Shown: positions 1-8,956, counted from the first letter of the stretch. The stretch is DNA of 64,000 nt from Curtobacterium sp. ER1/6 (GCF_001742745.1 NZ_MJAK01000005.1:62001-126000); one strand, 5' to 3'. Numbers and translations: made by a program. Notes: generated by a model not told the origin, from the letters alone.

Positions 1-173
1 GCACCGGCACCACGGTCGGCTCGACCGGTGGCACCGGCACCCCCGGTGAGCTCGCCTTCACCGGTGGCACCATCTCCACCCTCGGCCTCTGGGCTGCCGG
101 TGGCGCGCTCGTCCTCGGTGGCGGCCTGCTGGTCGTCCGCAAGTCGGTCCGTCGTCAGCGCGACGCCGCCTGA
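1..173 (+). CDS. C-terminus of a sortase-anchored surface protein (partial)
   Basis: The window opens inside this gene; codons start at base 3 and the stop is at 171-173, leaving 56 residues. The visible part has a Gly/Thr-rich linker, then LAFTG (visible residues 17-21), a hydrophobic helix and a short Arg/Lys tail. This is the cell-wall sorting signal layout, and LAXTG is the form used by class E sortases of high-GC Gram-positives. The protein is therefore probably covalently attached to peptidoglycan. The same LAFTG motif ends the giant adhesin about 8 kb downstream. The rest of the protein and its role lie outside the window. Confidence 0.8.
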   Translation, partial: TGTTVGSTGGTGTPGELAFTGGTISTLGLWAAGGALVLGGGLLVVRKSVRRQRDAA

Positions 174-190
174 GCACAGCACTCCTGAAG

Positions 191-225
191 AACGACCCTC
201 GGCACCTCGGTGCCGGGGGTCGTTC
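191..225 (+). terminator. intrinsic terminator hairpin after the surface protein
   Basis: A 16-bp stem (15 pairs plus one mismatch-free extension by eye) with a 3-base loop runs through the sequence AACGACCC...GGGTCGTT, 18 bases after the stop of the partial surface protein, and is followed by TCTCGTCGT. It is a GC-rich rho-independent type hairpin without a long T run, as usual for this GC content. Confidence 0.7.
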
Positions 226-251
226 TCGTCGTACGAAGGGGAAGTGGGACG

Positions 252-368
252 TCAGGTCACGATCAACGCGATCGCGACGACGGCGACGACGGCGAGCGGC
301 GCAGCGATCCACAACCACCACGGGAACATCGAGGGCGGACGGTACCGGCGGCGTTCGGGTCGGGCCAT
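252..368 (-). CDS. possible 38-residue single-pass membrane peptide
   Basis: A short open frame begins with ATG at 368 and ends at TGA 252-254. It encodes a basic Arg/Pro-rich N-terminus (MARPERRRYR) followed by Trp residues and one hydrophobic helix of about 20 residues ending at the C-terminus. It lies directly downstream of the VanZ-like gene on the same strand, 57 bases after that stop, so it may be the last gene of that transcript. There is no clear ribosome binding site and the peptide is short, so this is a plausible but unproven gene. No family was recognised. Confidence 0.4.
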   Translation of the reverse strand: MARPERRRYRPPSMFPWWLWIAAPLAVVAVVAIALIVT

Positions 369-425
369 GCGCCGACCGTACGGCCACGCGCCTGGGGGAG
401 CCGGGCGAACGAGGAGCGAGTCCGC

Positions 426-1286
426 TCAGGACCGCCGCGCCCGCCCGAGCACCACGATCCCCACCAGCACCCCGAGCACCGCCCCCGAGGTGTTCGCCAG
501 CACGTCGTCCACCGACGCGAACCGCGCGGGCAGGAACAGCGCCTGCACCGTCTCGATCGCGCAGCTCGCCACGAAGCCGCCGAGCATGCCGACCCACCAC
601 GCCCGCGCCCCGAAGAGCAGCAGCACGAAGAACCCGAACGGCACGAAGAAGAGCACGTTCGCCGTGAACTCCACTGCGTCGTACCCGAGCCACCCCGGCG
701 CTCCGAGGCGCTGCCCGGCCGCGATGGCCCGCACCAGCGTCGGGTACGCGCCGCCGTCGACGGGCGATCCGGCCGTCGCGACCAGGACCACCACCAGGCC
801 GTAGGCGGCCGCCAGCGTCCACGCCACCCGCCGAGTTTGTCCCGAAGCATGAGCCGCTCGTGCACGGGCGTGCCAGGCCGCGTCCGCCAGCGCGCCGATG
901 CCCACCCCGACGAGCCCCGCGAGCGCCACCGAGCGGAACCGGTCGCCCGGGTACGCCGCGGGCAGGGCCGCGGCCACCGCGAGCAGGAGGGCGATGACAC
1001 CGCTCGCGACGGCACGACGTCGGATCGCATCCGGACGGGACGCACGGGACGCTCCCGCCAGCAGCACCGGCAGCAGGGCGGTCCCCACCGTCACCCCCAT
1101 CGCCAGCACGAACCCGTCACCCAGCGCGAGCGTGCCGTGCCCGAGCGCGCGCAGCGCGCCCACCCCGGCCACCACGCCGGAACGCAGCCGGTCCGCGAGG
1201 CCGGGCACCAGGAGCACCGCGACCACGAGCACGACCGCGACGGACAGCACGATCCGCACGATCGCGGTCCTGGTCGCGGTGGTCAC
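426..1286 (-). CDS. VanZ-like family membrane protein
   Basis: 286 residues from a GTG at 1286, chosen because it directly precedes the first membrane helix; frames further upstream are Arg/Ser-rich and run into the neighbouring regulatory region. The N-terminal half has several hydrophobic segments. The C-terminal third has the VanZ-like pattern: a helix after VEFTANVLFF, then a Gly/Ala-rich helix with a conserved E (AIETVQ), then an ARFASVDDVLANTSGA loop and a last helix. VanZ proteins are membrane proteins; VanZ itself gives low-level teicoplanin resistance, but most homologues have no known role. It is transcribed away from the NYGGY genes and may share their upstream region. Confidence 0.75.
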   Translation of the reverse strand: MTTATRTAIVRIVLSVAVVLVVAVLLVPGLADRLRSGVVAGVGALRALGHGTLALGDGFVLAMGVTVGTALLPVLLAGASRASRPDAIRRRAVASGVIALLLAVAAALPAAYPGDRFRSVALAGLVGVGIGALADAAWHARARAAHASGQTRRVAWTLAAAYGLVVVLVATAGSPVDGGAYPTLVRAIAAGQRLGAPGWLGYDAVEFTANVLFFVPFGFFVLLLFGARAWWVGMLGGFVASCAIETVQALFLPARFASVDDVLANTSGAVLGVLVGIVVLGRARRS

Positions 1287-1377
1287 GGGAACCGACGCTA
1301 GCGGGGCGCGCCTCCCGGCCGGGGGAGGGTGCCGGAGTGCCCGCAGGACGCGACGAACCAGTTCATCCACGAAACGA

Positions 1378-1537
1378 GTACCCCGTTCGTACCCCTGTAC
1401 CCCGTTCTGGAGTCGCGTACCCCCGGGTTTCCGGGGGTGTACCCCGATCCGTATGCACGGAAACCGTGAATCGACGGGCATCGGTGGCGCGGTCGGGGGA
1501 CGCTCTCGTAGATTCGTCTCGTCAGCAGCTGTACCCC
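1378..1537 (+). promoter_or_regulatory. array of six GTACCCC boxes upstream of the NYGGY genes
   Basis: GTACCCC occurs at 1378, 1389, 1397, 1417, 1439 and 1531, all in the same orientation. The first two are 11 bases apart (7-base box plus 4-base gap), the spacing seen for direct-repeat sites of OmpR/PhoB-type response regulators. Copies at 1417 and 1439 flank an imperfect inverted repeat of C and G runs (1417-1442). A TAGATT at 1509-1514 is a reasonable -10, and the last box lies between it and the start codon. The gap from 1287 to 1557 holds no gene. The bound factor is unknown. Confidence 0.55.
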
Positions 1538-1557
1538 GGATCGCGAAGGAGAGCGAC

Positions 1558-1884
1558 ATGAGCACCACGGTCACCACCGACACCCGCGAGGTCACCCTCG
1601 ACACCGAGACGGTCGACGTCATCGCGATCCTCGAGGCAGAAGCCGAGCAGTCCGGCCGCGCAGCACGTGCCAAGACCACGTGGACGCAGGAGGACGACGG
1701 CGAGTGGATCGCGAACTACGGCGGCTACTTCGGCGGCAGCGTCGACAAGCGCGACGGCCGCTACGTCGCCTCCGACACCTTCGGCCTCGTGGTCGGCGAC
1801 TTCGCCACCCTCGAGGAGGCCCAGGCCAAGCTCTCGGACCAGCTCCACGTGATGCTGCCGTCCGTCATCCGTCCGGTCGCGTAG
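1558..1884 (+). CDS. 'NYGGY' small protein A, unknown function
   Basis: 108 residues, ATG at 1558 with AAGGAG at 1546-1551. There is no signal peptide or membrane helix, so it is probably cytosolic. The N-terminus is Thr/Val-rich (EVTLDTETVDVI); the centre has EWIANYGGYFGG, then a D-rich stretch and a C-terminal helical part (ATLEEAQAKL...LHVMLPSV). The gene 107 bases downstream encodes a paralogue with about 40% identity by eye, sharing EVT-DT-T--VI, W--NYGGY-GG, SDT-G--VGDF and EAQ--L. I recognise no family. The aromatic/glycine centre between two short strands looks like a small single domain, but its role cannot be read from sequence. It sits just downstream of the GTACCCC array, so the pair is probably specially regulated. 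Confidence 0.85.
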   Translation: MSTTVTTDTREVTLDTETVDVIAILEAEAEQSGRAARAKTTWTQEDDGEWIANYGGYFGGSVDKRDGRYVASDTFGLVVGDFATLEEAQAKLSDQLHVMLPSVIRPVA

Positions 1885-1991
1885 TGCCCGACGACCATCC
1901 CGGCCGCACGGCCACCAGCACTGCCCGCACCACCAGAACCGCAGGCACCACCAGCACCGCCGAGTACCAGAGCAGCACGAGGAGCAACACC

Positions 1992-2321
1992 ATGAGCAGC
2001 ATCGTCACCAGCAGCCACCAGGCCGAGGTGACCGTGGACACGGCGACCATCGAGGTCATCACCGGCATCGCTGCCGGCGTCGTGTCCCCCGACGCACCGG
2101 CCCGGGCGCACGTCGTCTGGTCCGAGGCCGACACGGGGCTCTGGGCCGCCAACTACGGCGGCTACTATGGCGGCGTGATCGACCAGCAGGGCGCACACTT
2201 CTTCGTGTCCGACACCTACGGCTCGTACGTCGGTGACTTCCGCTCCCTGGACGAGGCACAGGACCGCCTCGCCGAGCGGCTGCACCAGCTGCTGCCGTCG
2301 GTGCGGCGCACGCTCGACTGA
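1992..2321 (+). CDS. 'NYGGY' small protein B, paralogue of the preceding gene
   Basis: 109 residues, ATG at 1992 preceded by GAGGAG. It shares with protein A the N-terminal EVTVDTAT pattern, the LWAANYGGYYGG core, the SDTYGSYVGDF segment and the C-terminal EAQDRLAERLHQLLPSV. The first 40 residues are more divergent. The pair looks like a tandem duplication that has drifted. The 107-base spacer between them is rich in CACCACCAG-like runs and has no obvious promoter or terminator, and a strong hairpin follows gene B, so the two are probably co-transcribed. Function unknown. Confidence 0.85.
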   Translation: MSSIVTSSHQAEVTVDTATIEVITGIAAGVVSPDAPARAHVVWSEADTGLWAANYGGYYGGVIDQQGAHFFVSDTYGSYVGDFRSLDEAQDRLAERLHQLLPSVRRTLD

Positions 2322-2337
2322 CACCGCGACATCCACA

Positions 2338-2393
2338 GACGGGAGGCCCGGATCACCTCCGCCAGACGGCGGAGGTGATCCGGGCCTCCCGTC
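2338..2393. terminator. long hairpin of the GACGGGAGGC family
   Basis: Arms of about 25 bases, starting GACGGGAGGCCCGGATCACC, pair almost perfectly around a short loop, 17 bases after the stop of NYGGY gene B. It acts as the probable terminator of that operon. It is the first of at least eight hairpins in this window whose outer stem is GACGGGAGGC / GCCTCCCGTC. Confidence 0.85.
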
Positions 2394-2443
2394 CGTGCGT
2401 GGCCCCCTCGGACGACCGGCACAGGCCCACCCCCAGATCGAGT

Positions 2444-2463
2444 GGTCCCCCCTACTGGGGACC
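2444..2463 (+). promoter_or_regulatory. 18-bp upstream element of the adhesin gene, shared with the SpoIIE phosphatase gene
   Basis: GTCCCCCCTACTGGGGAC at 2445-2462 is itself a small inverted repeat (GGTCCCC/GGGGACC, 2444-2463). It matches 16 of 18 bases with an element at 30256-30273 before the GAF-SpoIIE gene. It lies 119 bases upstream of the adhesin start. No clear -10 was found at a matching distance here, so its role as an operator or promoter part is inferred. Confidence 0.45.
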
Positions 2464-2581
2464 GGAAGTGACCCCATGGGAACGCCCGTTCCTGTCAGGA
2501 TCGAGGGGACGTCAGCGACCGTCCTTCTGCACGGACCGTCACGCAAGCGGCGTCGGCATCGTCTCGACCCGAAAGTGACTC

Positions 2582-5500
2582 ATGCTGCCTGTGCACCAGG
2601 GCACCGCCGTGCCCGCGCGCTCCCGCGCGCGCCGCCGTCCCGGCATCCGTTCCGTCGCCATGCTCGGCGTCGCCCTGCTCGGCGCCGTCGGCGTGACGCA
2701 GGCCGTCGTGGCGGACCCGGCCGTCGCCGCGTCCGCGCTGTCCTGCGACCAGAACACGCTCTACGCGATCAACACGACGCAGAACCAGCTCGCGGCGATC
2801 GACGCGACGACCGGTGCGGTCACGAACATCGCGACGATGAACCCGGCGAACAACGCCCTCGCGGTCGCCCGCAACGGTGTCGCCGCCTACGCCGCGGTGA
2901 ACGGCGGCAACACCATCACCGGGTACGACGCCGTCAACGGTGTGCGCACGCCCGACGTCACGAACGCCGACCCGGGCGGCAACCGCCAGCTGCTCCGCGG
3001 TGCGATCAACCCGGCGACCGGCATCTACTACTACGCCAGCGGCGAGACCCCCGCGTACCTCGGCGCGTACGACACGAAGACCGGGACGAAGATCGGTCAG
3101 GTCGGCACCATCGACGGCCTGCTGGCCGGCAAGAACGGTGACATGGCGTTCAGCACCCGCGGGTTGCTCTTCGTCGTGACGGGCAACCAGATCCGCCGCG
3201 TCGAGACGGTCCCGGCGACCGCAGGCACGGCCGCGCTCAAGACCACCCTGGTGTCGACGCTGCCGATCGACGCCAACGCCGCCGGCAGCCCCGGCATCGC
3301 CTTCTCCGCCGACGGCTACCTCTTCGCGTCGGTGGGCTCGTCGGTCTACAAGGTCGACCCCGCGACCGGCAACCAGGTCGGGACGACGATCCCGATCGCG
3401 GGCGGCTACACGCCGAGCGACCTCGCCTCGTGCAACTACGCCAACACGCTCGCGGCGCAGTCGAGCGTCGACCACCGCTGGGCGTCGGGCGACCAGTTCG
3501 CCCTGAAGGCCGCCGCCGTCGACCCGAAGACCGGCGCGGTCGGAGAGGCCACCGAGGGCAACAGCACGATCACCGACGGCACCGCCGACGGAGTGCAGGC
3601 CAAGCGTGCCGGTGCGATCCTGACGACCCCGAAGACGAAGTACACCGTCACCCAGACCGCCGCCGGCACGACCGACCTGGCGAACTACGCGACCACCTGG
3701 CGCGCCGAGAACGTCAACTCCGGCGCGGTCATCGCCCAGGGCGATGGCAACACGGCGAGCTTCGACTTCCCGAGCGCCACGAGCGCGGACGGCACCGACG
3801 TCGTCGTGACCTTCGCGAACACCGTGCGGGCCACGCACGTCGCGACCGCCCCGGACACCGCAACGACCACCACGGGGACCGCCGTCACGAAGGGCGCCGC
3901 GGACGGCGTGCTCGCGAACGACAGCGGCACCGGCGTCAGCGTCGTCTCGAACACGCAGCCCGCGCACGGCACCGCGAGCGTCGCGGCCGACGGTTCGTAC
4001 ACGTACACCCCGGCCGCCGGGTTCTCCGGGACCGACTCGTTCACCTACACGGCGAAGGACTCCTCGGGGCAGACCTCGACGAGCACCGTCACCGTGACCG
4101 TGAAGCCGTCCGCGGCGGACGACACGGTGACCGCCCGCGCGGGCCAGACCGCCACGGCGGACGCAGCCACGGGCCTCCTGGCCAACGACGGCGGCAGCGA
4201 CCTGACCATCACCGGCCACACCGACCCGTCGCACGGCACCCTCGTGCTCGGCAAGGACGGCTCGTACTCGTACACGCCCGCAGCCGGCTACTCCGGCCCC
4301 GACTCCTTCACCTACACGGCGCGGGACGGCAACGGGACGACCACGACCGCCACCGTCACCGTGACGGTCCTGCCCGCAGCGGGCGCGGACTCGATCACCG
4401 TCGACGCCGGCGGCCGCGCCACCGGCGCCGCACCGGGCCTGCTCGGCAACGACCAGGGCAGCGGCCTCGCCGTCACGGGGTCGACCCAGCCGTCGCACGG
4501 CACCGTCACCGTCGGGAAGGACGGCTCGTACACGTACACGTCGGCCGACGGGTACTCGGGCGGGGACTCGTTCGACTACACCGTCACCGACGCGAACGGC
4601 AAGAGCGACACCGTCACCGTGACCGTCCTCGTGCGGCCCGCGGCGGTCGACGACACGATCACCCTGCCCGCCGGCGGCACCGCCACGGCGACGACCCGCG
4701 CGGACGGCGTCCTCGGCAACGACCGCGGCACCGACCTGACGATCCGGTCGAACAGCCAGCCCGACCACGGCACGCTGACGCTGAACCCCGACGGCACGTA
4801 CACCTACGTGCCCGCCACCGGGTTCTCCGGCACCGACACCTTCACCTACCAGGCGACCGACGGCACCGGGACGGTCGTCAGCGGCACCGTCACCGTGGTG
4901 GTCGTGCCCACGGCGGCCGACGACCGCGCCGCCACCGGCGCGAACGCCCCCGTCGCGGTCGACGTCCTGCGCAACGACACCGGCTCCGGCCTGACCGCCG
5001 CGGTGGCGACCGCTCCGGCCCACGGCACCGTGGTGCGGAACGACGACGGCACGCTGGCGTACACCCCGGCCCGCGACTGGTCCGGCACGGACACCTTCAC
5101 CTACACGGTGACCGACGGCGCCGGACGCACGTCGGAGCCGGCGACCGTCACGGTCGCGGTCGCGCCGCGCGCCCGTCCGGACACCACCTCGACGTCGGCC
5201 GGCACGCCGGTGACGGTCGCGGCGGCGGACCTGACGGCGAACGACTCCGGCACCGGGCTCACCGTGACCGGCGTCAGCCGGGCGACGGACGGCTCGGTCG
5301 CGCTCGACGCGGACGGCAACGCCGTCTTCACCCCCGCCGACGGCTTCTCGGGCAGCGGCACCTTCTGGTACGACGTCCGCGACGCGGCGGGCCGCACCGA
5401 CTCCACCTGGGTGGTCGTCGTGGTCGGACCGCGGGCAGCCGACGACCGCGCGACCGTCCCGGCCTCGACGACGCTGACCGTCCCGGTCGACCGGGGCGTG

Positions 5501-8029
5501 CTCGCGAACGACTCCGGCACCGGCCTGACCGCGGAGCTCGACGAGCCGCCGCTGCACGGCACGGTCGACCTGGCCGCCGATGGCTCGTACTCGTACACGC
5601 CGACCGCTGACTGGTCCGGCTCGGACCGCTTCACCTACACGGCGACGGACGCATCAGGCGCGAAGACCACCGGTCTCGTGACCATCACGGTCACGCCCCG
5701 CACGGAGGACGACCGGATCCGCACCGCGGCCGGCCAGCCCGTCACCGTCACCTCCGCCGACCTCACCGGCAACGACCACGGCACCGGTCTCACCGTCACC
5801 GCGGTCGGGAGCCCGAGCGCCGGCACCGTCGTCCGGGACGCCGACGGCACCGTGACGTACACCCCGATGCCCGGCACCTCGGGCCGCGCGACGTTCGACT
5901 ACCAGGTCACCGGCGCCAACGGCAACACGGCGACCGGCACGGTCACGGTGACGATCACCCCGGTAGTCGCCGCGTCCGACGCCGACGCCACGGCCGACGG
6001 TACCCTCGTGGTCCCCGCCGACCGCGGCCCGCTCGCCGGTGCCACCGGCACCGACCTGTCGGTCACCGACAACACGCAGCCGCAGCACGGCACCGTCGAG
6101 GTCGGGAAGGACGGCTCGTACACCTACACGCCGGCACCCGGCTTCTCGGGCAAGGACGGCTTCGAGGTGGCGATCACCGACGGCTCCGGCACCACCACGA
6201 CGGGAACCGTGACGATCACCGTCGCACCGAAGGCCGTCGACGACGCCGTGACGACCACGACGGACACCCCCGTCGACGTTCCCGTCCTCGCGAACGACAA
6301 GGGCACCGCGCTCCGGGTCACCGGTGTCGGCGCGCCCGCGAACGGGTCGGTGCGCGTCACCGACGCCGGCGTGACCTACACGCCGGCCGCGGGTTGGTCC
6401 GGCACGGACACGTTCACCTACACGTTGACCGACGGTGCCGGCTCGACCGCCACGGCGACCGTCACGGTCCGCGTGGCCCCGACCGCGGCCGACGACGTCC
6501 TGCAGACCGCCTCGGGCACCCCGCTGCCGATCGCCGCGGCCACCCTCACCGGCAACGACGCGGGCTCCGGCCTGACCGTCACCGGCACGACGGCGCCGCG
6601 CCACGGCACCGTCACGCAGGCGACCGACGGCTCGTTGGTCTACACGCCCACCACCGGCTGGTCCGGCCGGGACACCTTCACCTACACGGTGACCGACGCC
6701 TCCGGGCAGACCGCGACCGCCACGGTCACGGTGCTGGTCGGTGCCGTCGCGACCGCCGACCGCGGTGCGACGACGACGAACGGCACGCTCCGGGTGCCCG
6801 CCTCGTCCGGCGTCCTGGCCGACGACTCGGGCGCGGGCCTGTGGGCGAAGCTCGACCGGAAGCCGCAGCACGGCACCGTGGAGCTCGCGGAGGACGGCTC
6901 GTACGTGTACACGCCGGCCGAGGGCTTCTCCGGCACCGACACGTTCACGTACACCGCCACCGACGCCGAGGGCTCGACCGCGACCGGGATCGTCACCATC
7001 ACGGTGACGCCGACCGCCGGCGCGGACGCCGCCCGCACGACGGCCGGCAAGTCGGTCACGGTCACGGGACCGGGCGTGCTCGGCAACGACCACGGCTCGG
7101 CGCTCCGGGTCGCCTCGGTCGGTCGCGCCCAGCACGGCACGGTGCGGATCGCCGCGGACGGCACGTTCGTCTACACCCCGGCCGCCGGCTTCTCCGGGGT
7201 CGACACCGTCACCTACGACGTGGTCGACGCCGAGGGCCAGCACGCCGAGGCGGTCGTCACCGTCACGGTCGGCATCGACGCGGTGGCCGACAGCGCCCGC
7301 ACCGTCGCCGGCACCGCAGTCGCCCGCGACGCCCGGCACGGCCTGCTCGGCAACGACGGCGGCACCGGCCTGACCGCCGCACTCGACCGGAAGCCCGCCC
7401 ACGGCACGGTCACGGTGCAGCGCGACGGCTCGTACGTCTACGCGCCCGCCGAGGGCTTCACCGGGACCGACCGGTTCACCTACACGGTGACCGACGCCTC
7501 CGGGCAGACGACGACCGCGACCGCCACCATGACCGTCGTCGCGGCGGCTACCGCGACCGACGACTCGGCCACGGGCAAGGTCGACCACGCGGTCACCATC
7601 CGTCCGATCGACAACGACCACGCCAGCGGCGGAGCGCACTTCCTGCCGTCGACGCTGCACCTGGTCGACCCCACCACCGGCGCCCAGACCGACCGGGTCG
7701 TCGTGCGGGGGATGGGCACCTGGCAGGTCGAGCGCGGACAGGTCGTCTTCACCCCGGAGCACGGCTGGGCAGCCCGCACGTCGATCGACTACACGGTCGC
7801 CGACACCGCGGCGCAGGTGGTCCGCGCCACGCTCGAGGTGTACTACCCGACCGGGCTCGCCGCCGCCACGCACATCGCCAAGCTGGCCTTCACCGGCACC
7901 ACCGGGCTCGTCGGGCTCGGGCTCTCGGCCCTCGCGATGGTCCTCGCCGGTGCGTTCCTGGTGGTCCGTCGCCGGAGCGGCGACGACGTCGCCGTGGCGA
8001 CGGGGGTGCGTCGACGCTCGCAGGACTGA
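2582..8029 (+). CDS. giant LAFTG-anchored adhesin with tandem Ig-like domains
   Basis: 1815 residues, ATG at 2582 with a weak GAAAG upstream. Order of parts: an Arg-rich signal peptide (about 1-50, ending near AVAAS); a propeller-like region (50-290) with repeated 'YAIN/YYYASG/VDPATG' strands; a beta domain resembling prealbumin-like SpaA modules (295-415). From about 420 to 1656 come fourteen Ig/cadherin-like repeats of about 88 residues, each with an (L)xND, HGTV, DGSYTYTPAxGFSGTDxFTY and TVTVTV pattern. Then comes one CshA-type repeat (about 1657-1762), and LAFTG at 1768-1772 with a membrane helix and an RRR tail. It should be a long wall-anchored stalk for adhesion. It stands alone between two GACGGGAGGC hairpins. 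Repeat number could vary between strains. Confidence 0.92.
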   Translation: MLPVHQGTAVPARSRARRRPGIRSVAMLGVALLGAVGVTQAVVADPAVAASALSCDQNTLYAINTTQNQLAAIDATTGAVTNIATMNPANNALAVARNGVAAYAAVNGGNTITGYDAVNGVRTPDVTNADPGGNRQLLRGAINPATGIYYYASGETPAYLGAYDTKTGTKIGQVGTIDGLLAGKNGDMAFSTRGLLFVVTGNQIRRVETVPATAGTAALKTTLVSTLPIDANAAGSPGIAFSADGYLFASVGSSVYKVDPATGNQVGTTIPIAGGYTPSDLASCNYANTLAAQSSVDHRWASGDQFALKAAAVDPKTGAVGEATEGNSTITDGTADGVQAKRAGAILTTPKTKYTVTQTAAGTTDLANYATTWRAENVNSGAVIAQGDGNTASFDFPSATSADGTDVVVTFANTVRATHVATAPDTATTTTGTAVTKGAADGVLANDSGTGVSVVSNTQPAHGTASVAADGSYTYTPAAGFSGTDSFTYTAKDSSGQTSTSTVTVTVKPSAADDTVTARAGQTATADAATGLLANDGGSDLTITGHTDPSHGTLVLGKDGSYSYTPAAGYSGPDSFTYTARDGNGTTTTATVTVTVLPAAGADSITVDAGGRATGAAPGLLGNDQGSGLAVTGSTQPSHGTVTVGKDGSYTYTSADGYSGGDSFDYTVTDANGKSDTVTVTVLVRPAAVDDTITLPAGGTATATTRADGVLGNDRGTDLTIRSNSQPDHGTLTLNPDGTYTYVPATGFSGTDTFTYQATDGTGTVVSGTVTVVVVPTAADDRAATGANAPVAVDVLRNDTGSGLTAAVATAPAHGTVVRNDDGTLAYTPARDWSGTDTFTYTVTDGAGRTSEPATVTVAVAPRARPDTTSTSAGTPVTVAAADLTANDSGTGLTVTGVSRATDGSVALDADGNAVFTPADGFSGSGTFWYDVRDAAGRTDSTWVVVVVGPRAADDRATVPASTTLTVPVDRGVLANDSGTGLTAELDEPPLHGTVDLAADGSYSYTPTADWSGSDRFTYTATDASGAKTTGLVTITVTPRTEDDRIRTAAGQPVTVTSADLTGNDHGTGLTVTAVGSPSAGTVVRDADGTVTYTPMPGTSGRATFDYQVTGANGNTATGTVTVTITPVVAASDADATADGTLVVPADRGPLAGATGTDLSVTDNTQPQHGTVEVGKDGSYTYTPAPGFSGKDGFEVAITDGSGTTTTGTVTITVAPKAVDDAVTTTTDTPVDVPVLANDKGTALRVTGVGAPANGSVRVTDAGVTYTPAAGWSGTDTFTYTLTDGAGSTATATVTVRVAPTAADDVLQTASGTPLPIAAATLTGNDAGSGLTVTGTTAPRHGTVTQATDGSLVYTPTTGWSGRDTFTYTVTDASGQTATATVTVLVGAVATADRGATTTNGTLRVPASSGVLADDSGAGLWAKLDRKPQHGTVELAEDGSYVYTPAEGFSGTDTFTYTATDAEGSTATGIVTITVTPTAGADAARTTAGKSVTVTGPGVLGNDHGSALRVASVGRAQHGTVRIAADGTFVYTPAAGFSGVDTVTYDVVDAEGQHAEAVVTVTVGIDAVADSARTVAGTAVARDARHGLLGNDGGTGLTAALDRKPAHGTVTVQRDGSYVYAPAEGFTGTDRFTYTVTDASGQTTTATATMTVVAAATATDDSATGKVDHAVTIRPIDNDHASGGAHFLPSTLHLVDPTTGAQTDRVVVRGMGTWQVERGQVVFTPEHGWAARTSIDYTVADTAAQVVRATLEVYYPTGLAAATHIAKLAFTGTTGLVGLGLSALAMVLAGAFLVVRRRSGDDVAVATGVRRRSQD

Positions 8030-8056
8030 GGTCCTGAGCGGCCCAGCCCGCACACC

Positions 8057-8115
8057 GGACGGGAGGCCCGGATCACGTCAGCCGACAGGCGCACGTGATC
8101 CGGGCCTCCCGTCCG
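8057..8115. terminator. bidirectional hairpin terminator between convergent genes
   Basis: An outer stem CGGACGGGAGGCCCGGATCACGT pairs with its complement around a loop of about 13 bases, 27 bases after the adhesin stop and before the end of the opposing SRAP gene. Same GACGGGAGGC family as 2338-2393, with which it also shares the inner CCCGGATCAC stem. Confidence 0.85.
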
Positions 8116-8171
8116 TCGTCGGTGGCCGGTGGTGCGGAGCGCTCACCCGACGGGCCCGTGGCGCGGAGCGC

Positions 8172-8903
8172 TCACGCGATGGGCTCGATGAGCTGCGGGC
8201 CGTCGTTCCGCACGCTGTTCACCGCGCGCGAGACCTCGTACTGCTCGAGTCCGGCGGCGACCGCGAGCGACTCGTGGTCGAGCAGCGCGAGCAGGTCGTC
8301 CGAACCCAGGCCGCCGTCCAGCCAGTCGTCGTAGCCGTCCGGGGTGAGGAACGCCGGCATGCGGTCGTGCACCTCGCCCGGTGCGACGTGGGCGTCCCGC
8401 GTGATGATCGCCAGCGACAGCAGCCACTTGTCCGGGTCGTCCTCGGGCTTCGTCGGGTCGGGCCAGGCGCTCACGATGCCCGCCATCGCGAGCGCACCGC
8501 CGGGCTCGTGCACGAAGTGGGGTTCCTTGCCGTCCTCGCGGACGACCCACTCGTAGTACCCGAGCGCCGGGACGATGCAGCGGTTCGTCGCGAAGGCCCG
8601 CTTGAACATCCCGCTCGTGGCGACCGTCTCGATGCGGGCGTTGATCGGCTTCGGACGCTGCTTCCGGAAGTCCTTCGCCCAGCTCGGCACGAAGCCCCAG
8701 CTGATCTGCGGGAGCTCGCGCTGCCCGTGCCGCTGCCGGACCGCGTACACGGGGTCGGTCGGGGCGACGTTCCAGCTCGGGGCGAGGCCGGCGTGGACCT
8801 CGCCGGTGTCCTCGTCGACGTGCTCGGTGCGCGCGGCGAGCTCACCCACGAGCTCGGGCAGCAGATCGGCCGTGGTGTCGGAGACGACGAACCTTCCACA
8901 CAT
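8172..8903 (-). CDS. SRAP domain protein (YedK/HMCES family)
   Basis: 243 residues, ATG at 8903. The first residues are MCGRF: after Met removal, Cys2 is the catalytic nucleophile that cross-links to abasic sites in single-stranded DNA, shielding them during replication. Other family landmarks are present: WNVAPTDP, PINARIETV, CIVPALGYYEW and the histidine in HDRMPAFL. Its length matches the family. It is followed downstream by the shared hairpin terminator. The two small membrane genes upstream on the same strand may be in the same transcript (53-base gap), but no functional link is apparent. Confidence 0.93.
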   Translation of the reverse strand: MCGRFVVSDTTADLLPELVGELAARTEHVDEDTGEVHAGLAPSWNVAPTDPVYAVRQRHGQRELPQISWGFVPSWAKDFRKQRPKPINARIETVATSGMFKRAFATNRCIVPALGYYEWVVREDGKEPHFVHEPGGALAMAGIVSAWPDPTKPEDDPDKWLLSLAIITRDAHVAPGEVHDRMPAFLTPDGYDDWLDGGLGSDDLLALLDHESLAVAAGLEQYEVSRAVNSVRNDGPQLIEPIA

Positions 8904-8956
8904 GCGACCAGTGTGCCCGGCGGGGCCGACAGCGGGCCGGGGACGGGCGGGCCGGG

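Noticed and set aside
1287..1679. Long N-terminal extension of the VanZ-like gene
   Set aside because: The extra 131 residues are Arg/Ser/Pro-rich, overlap the NYGGY start on the other strand and lie across the GTACCCC array.
2495..5557. 1020-residue reading frame on the minus strand opposite the adhesin
   Set aside because: It lies opposite the repeated Ig-like gene; the product is Arg/Gly/Val-rich with no domain. It is an effect of high GC and repeat structure.
2582..8029. Regular repeat spacing as a possible CRISPR array
   Set aside because: The period is about 264 bases, translates as Ig-like domains and contains no short identical repeats with unique spacers.
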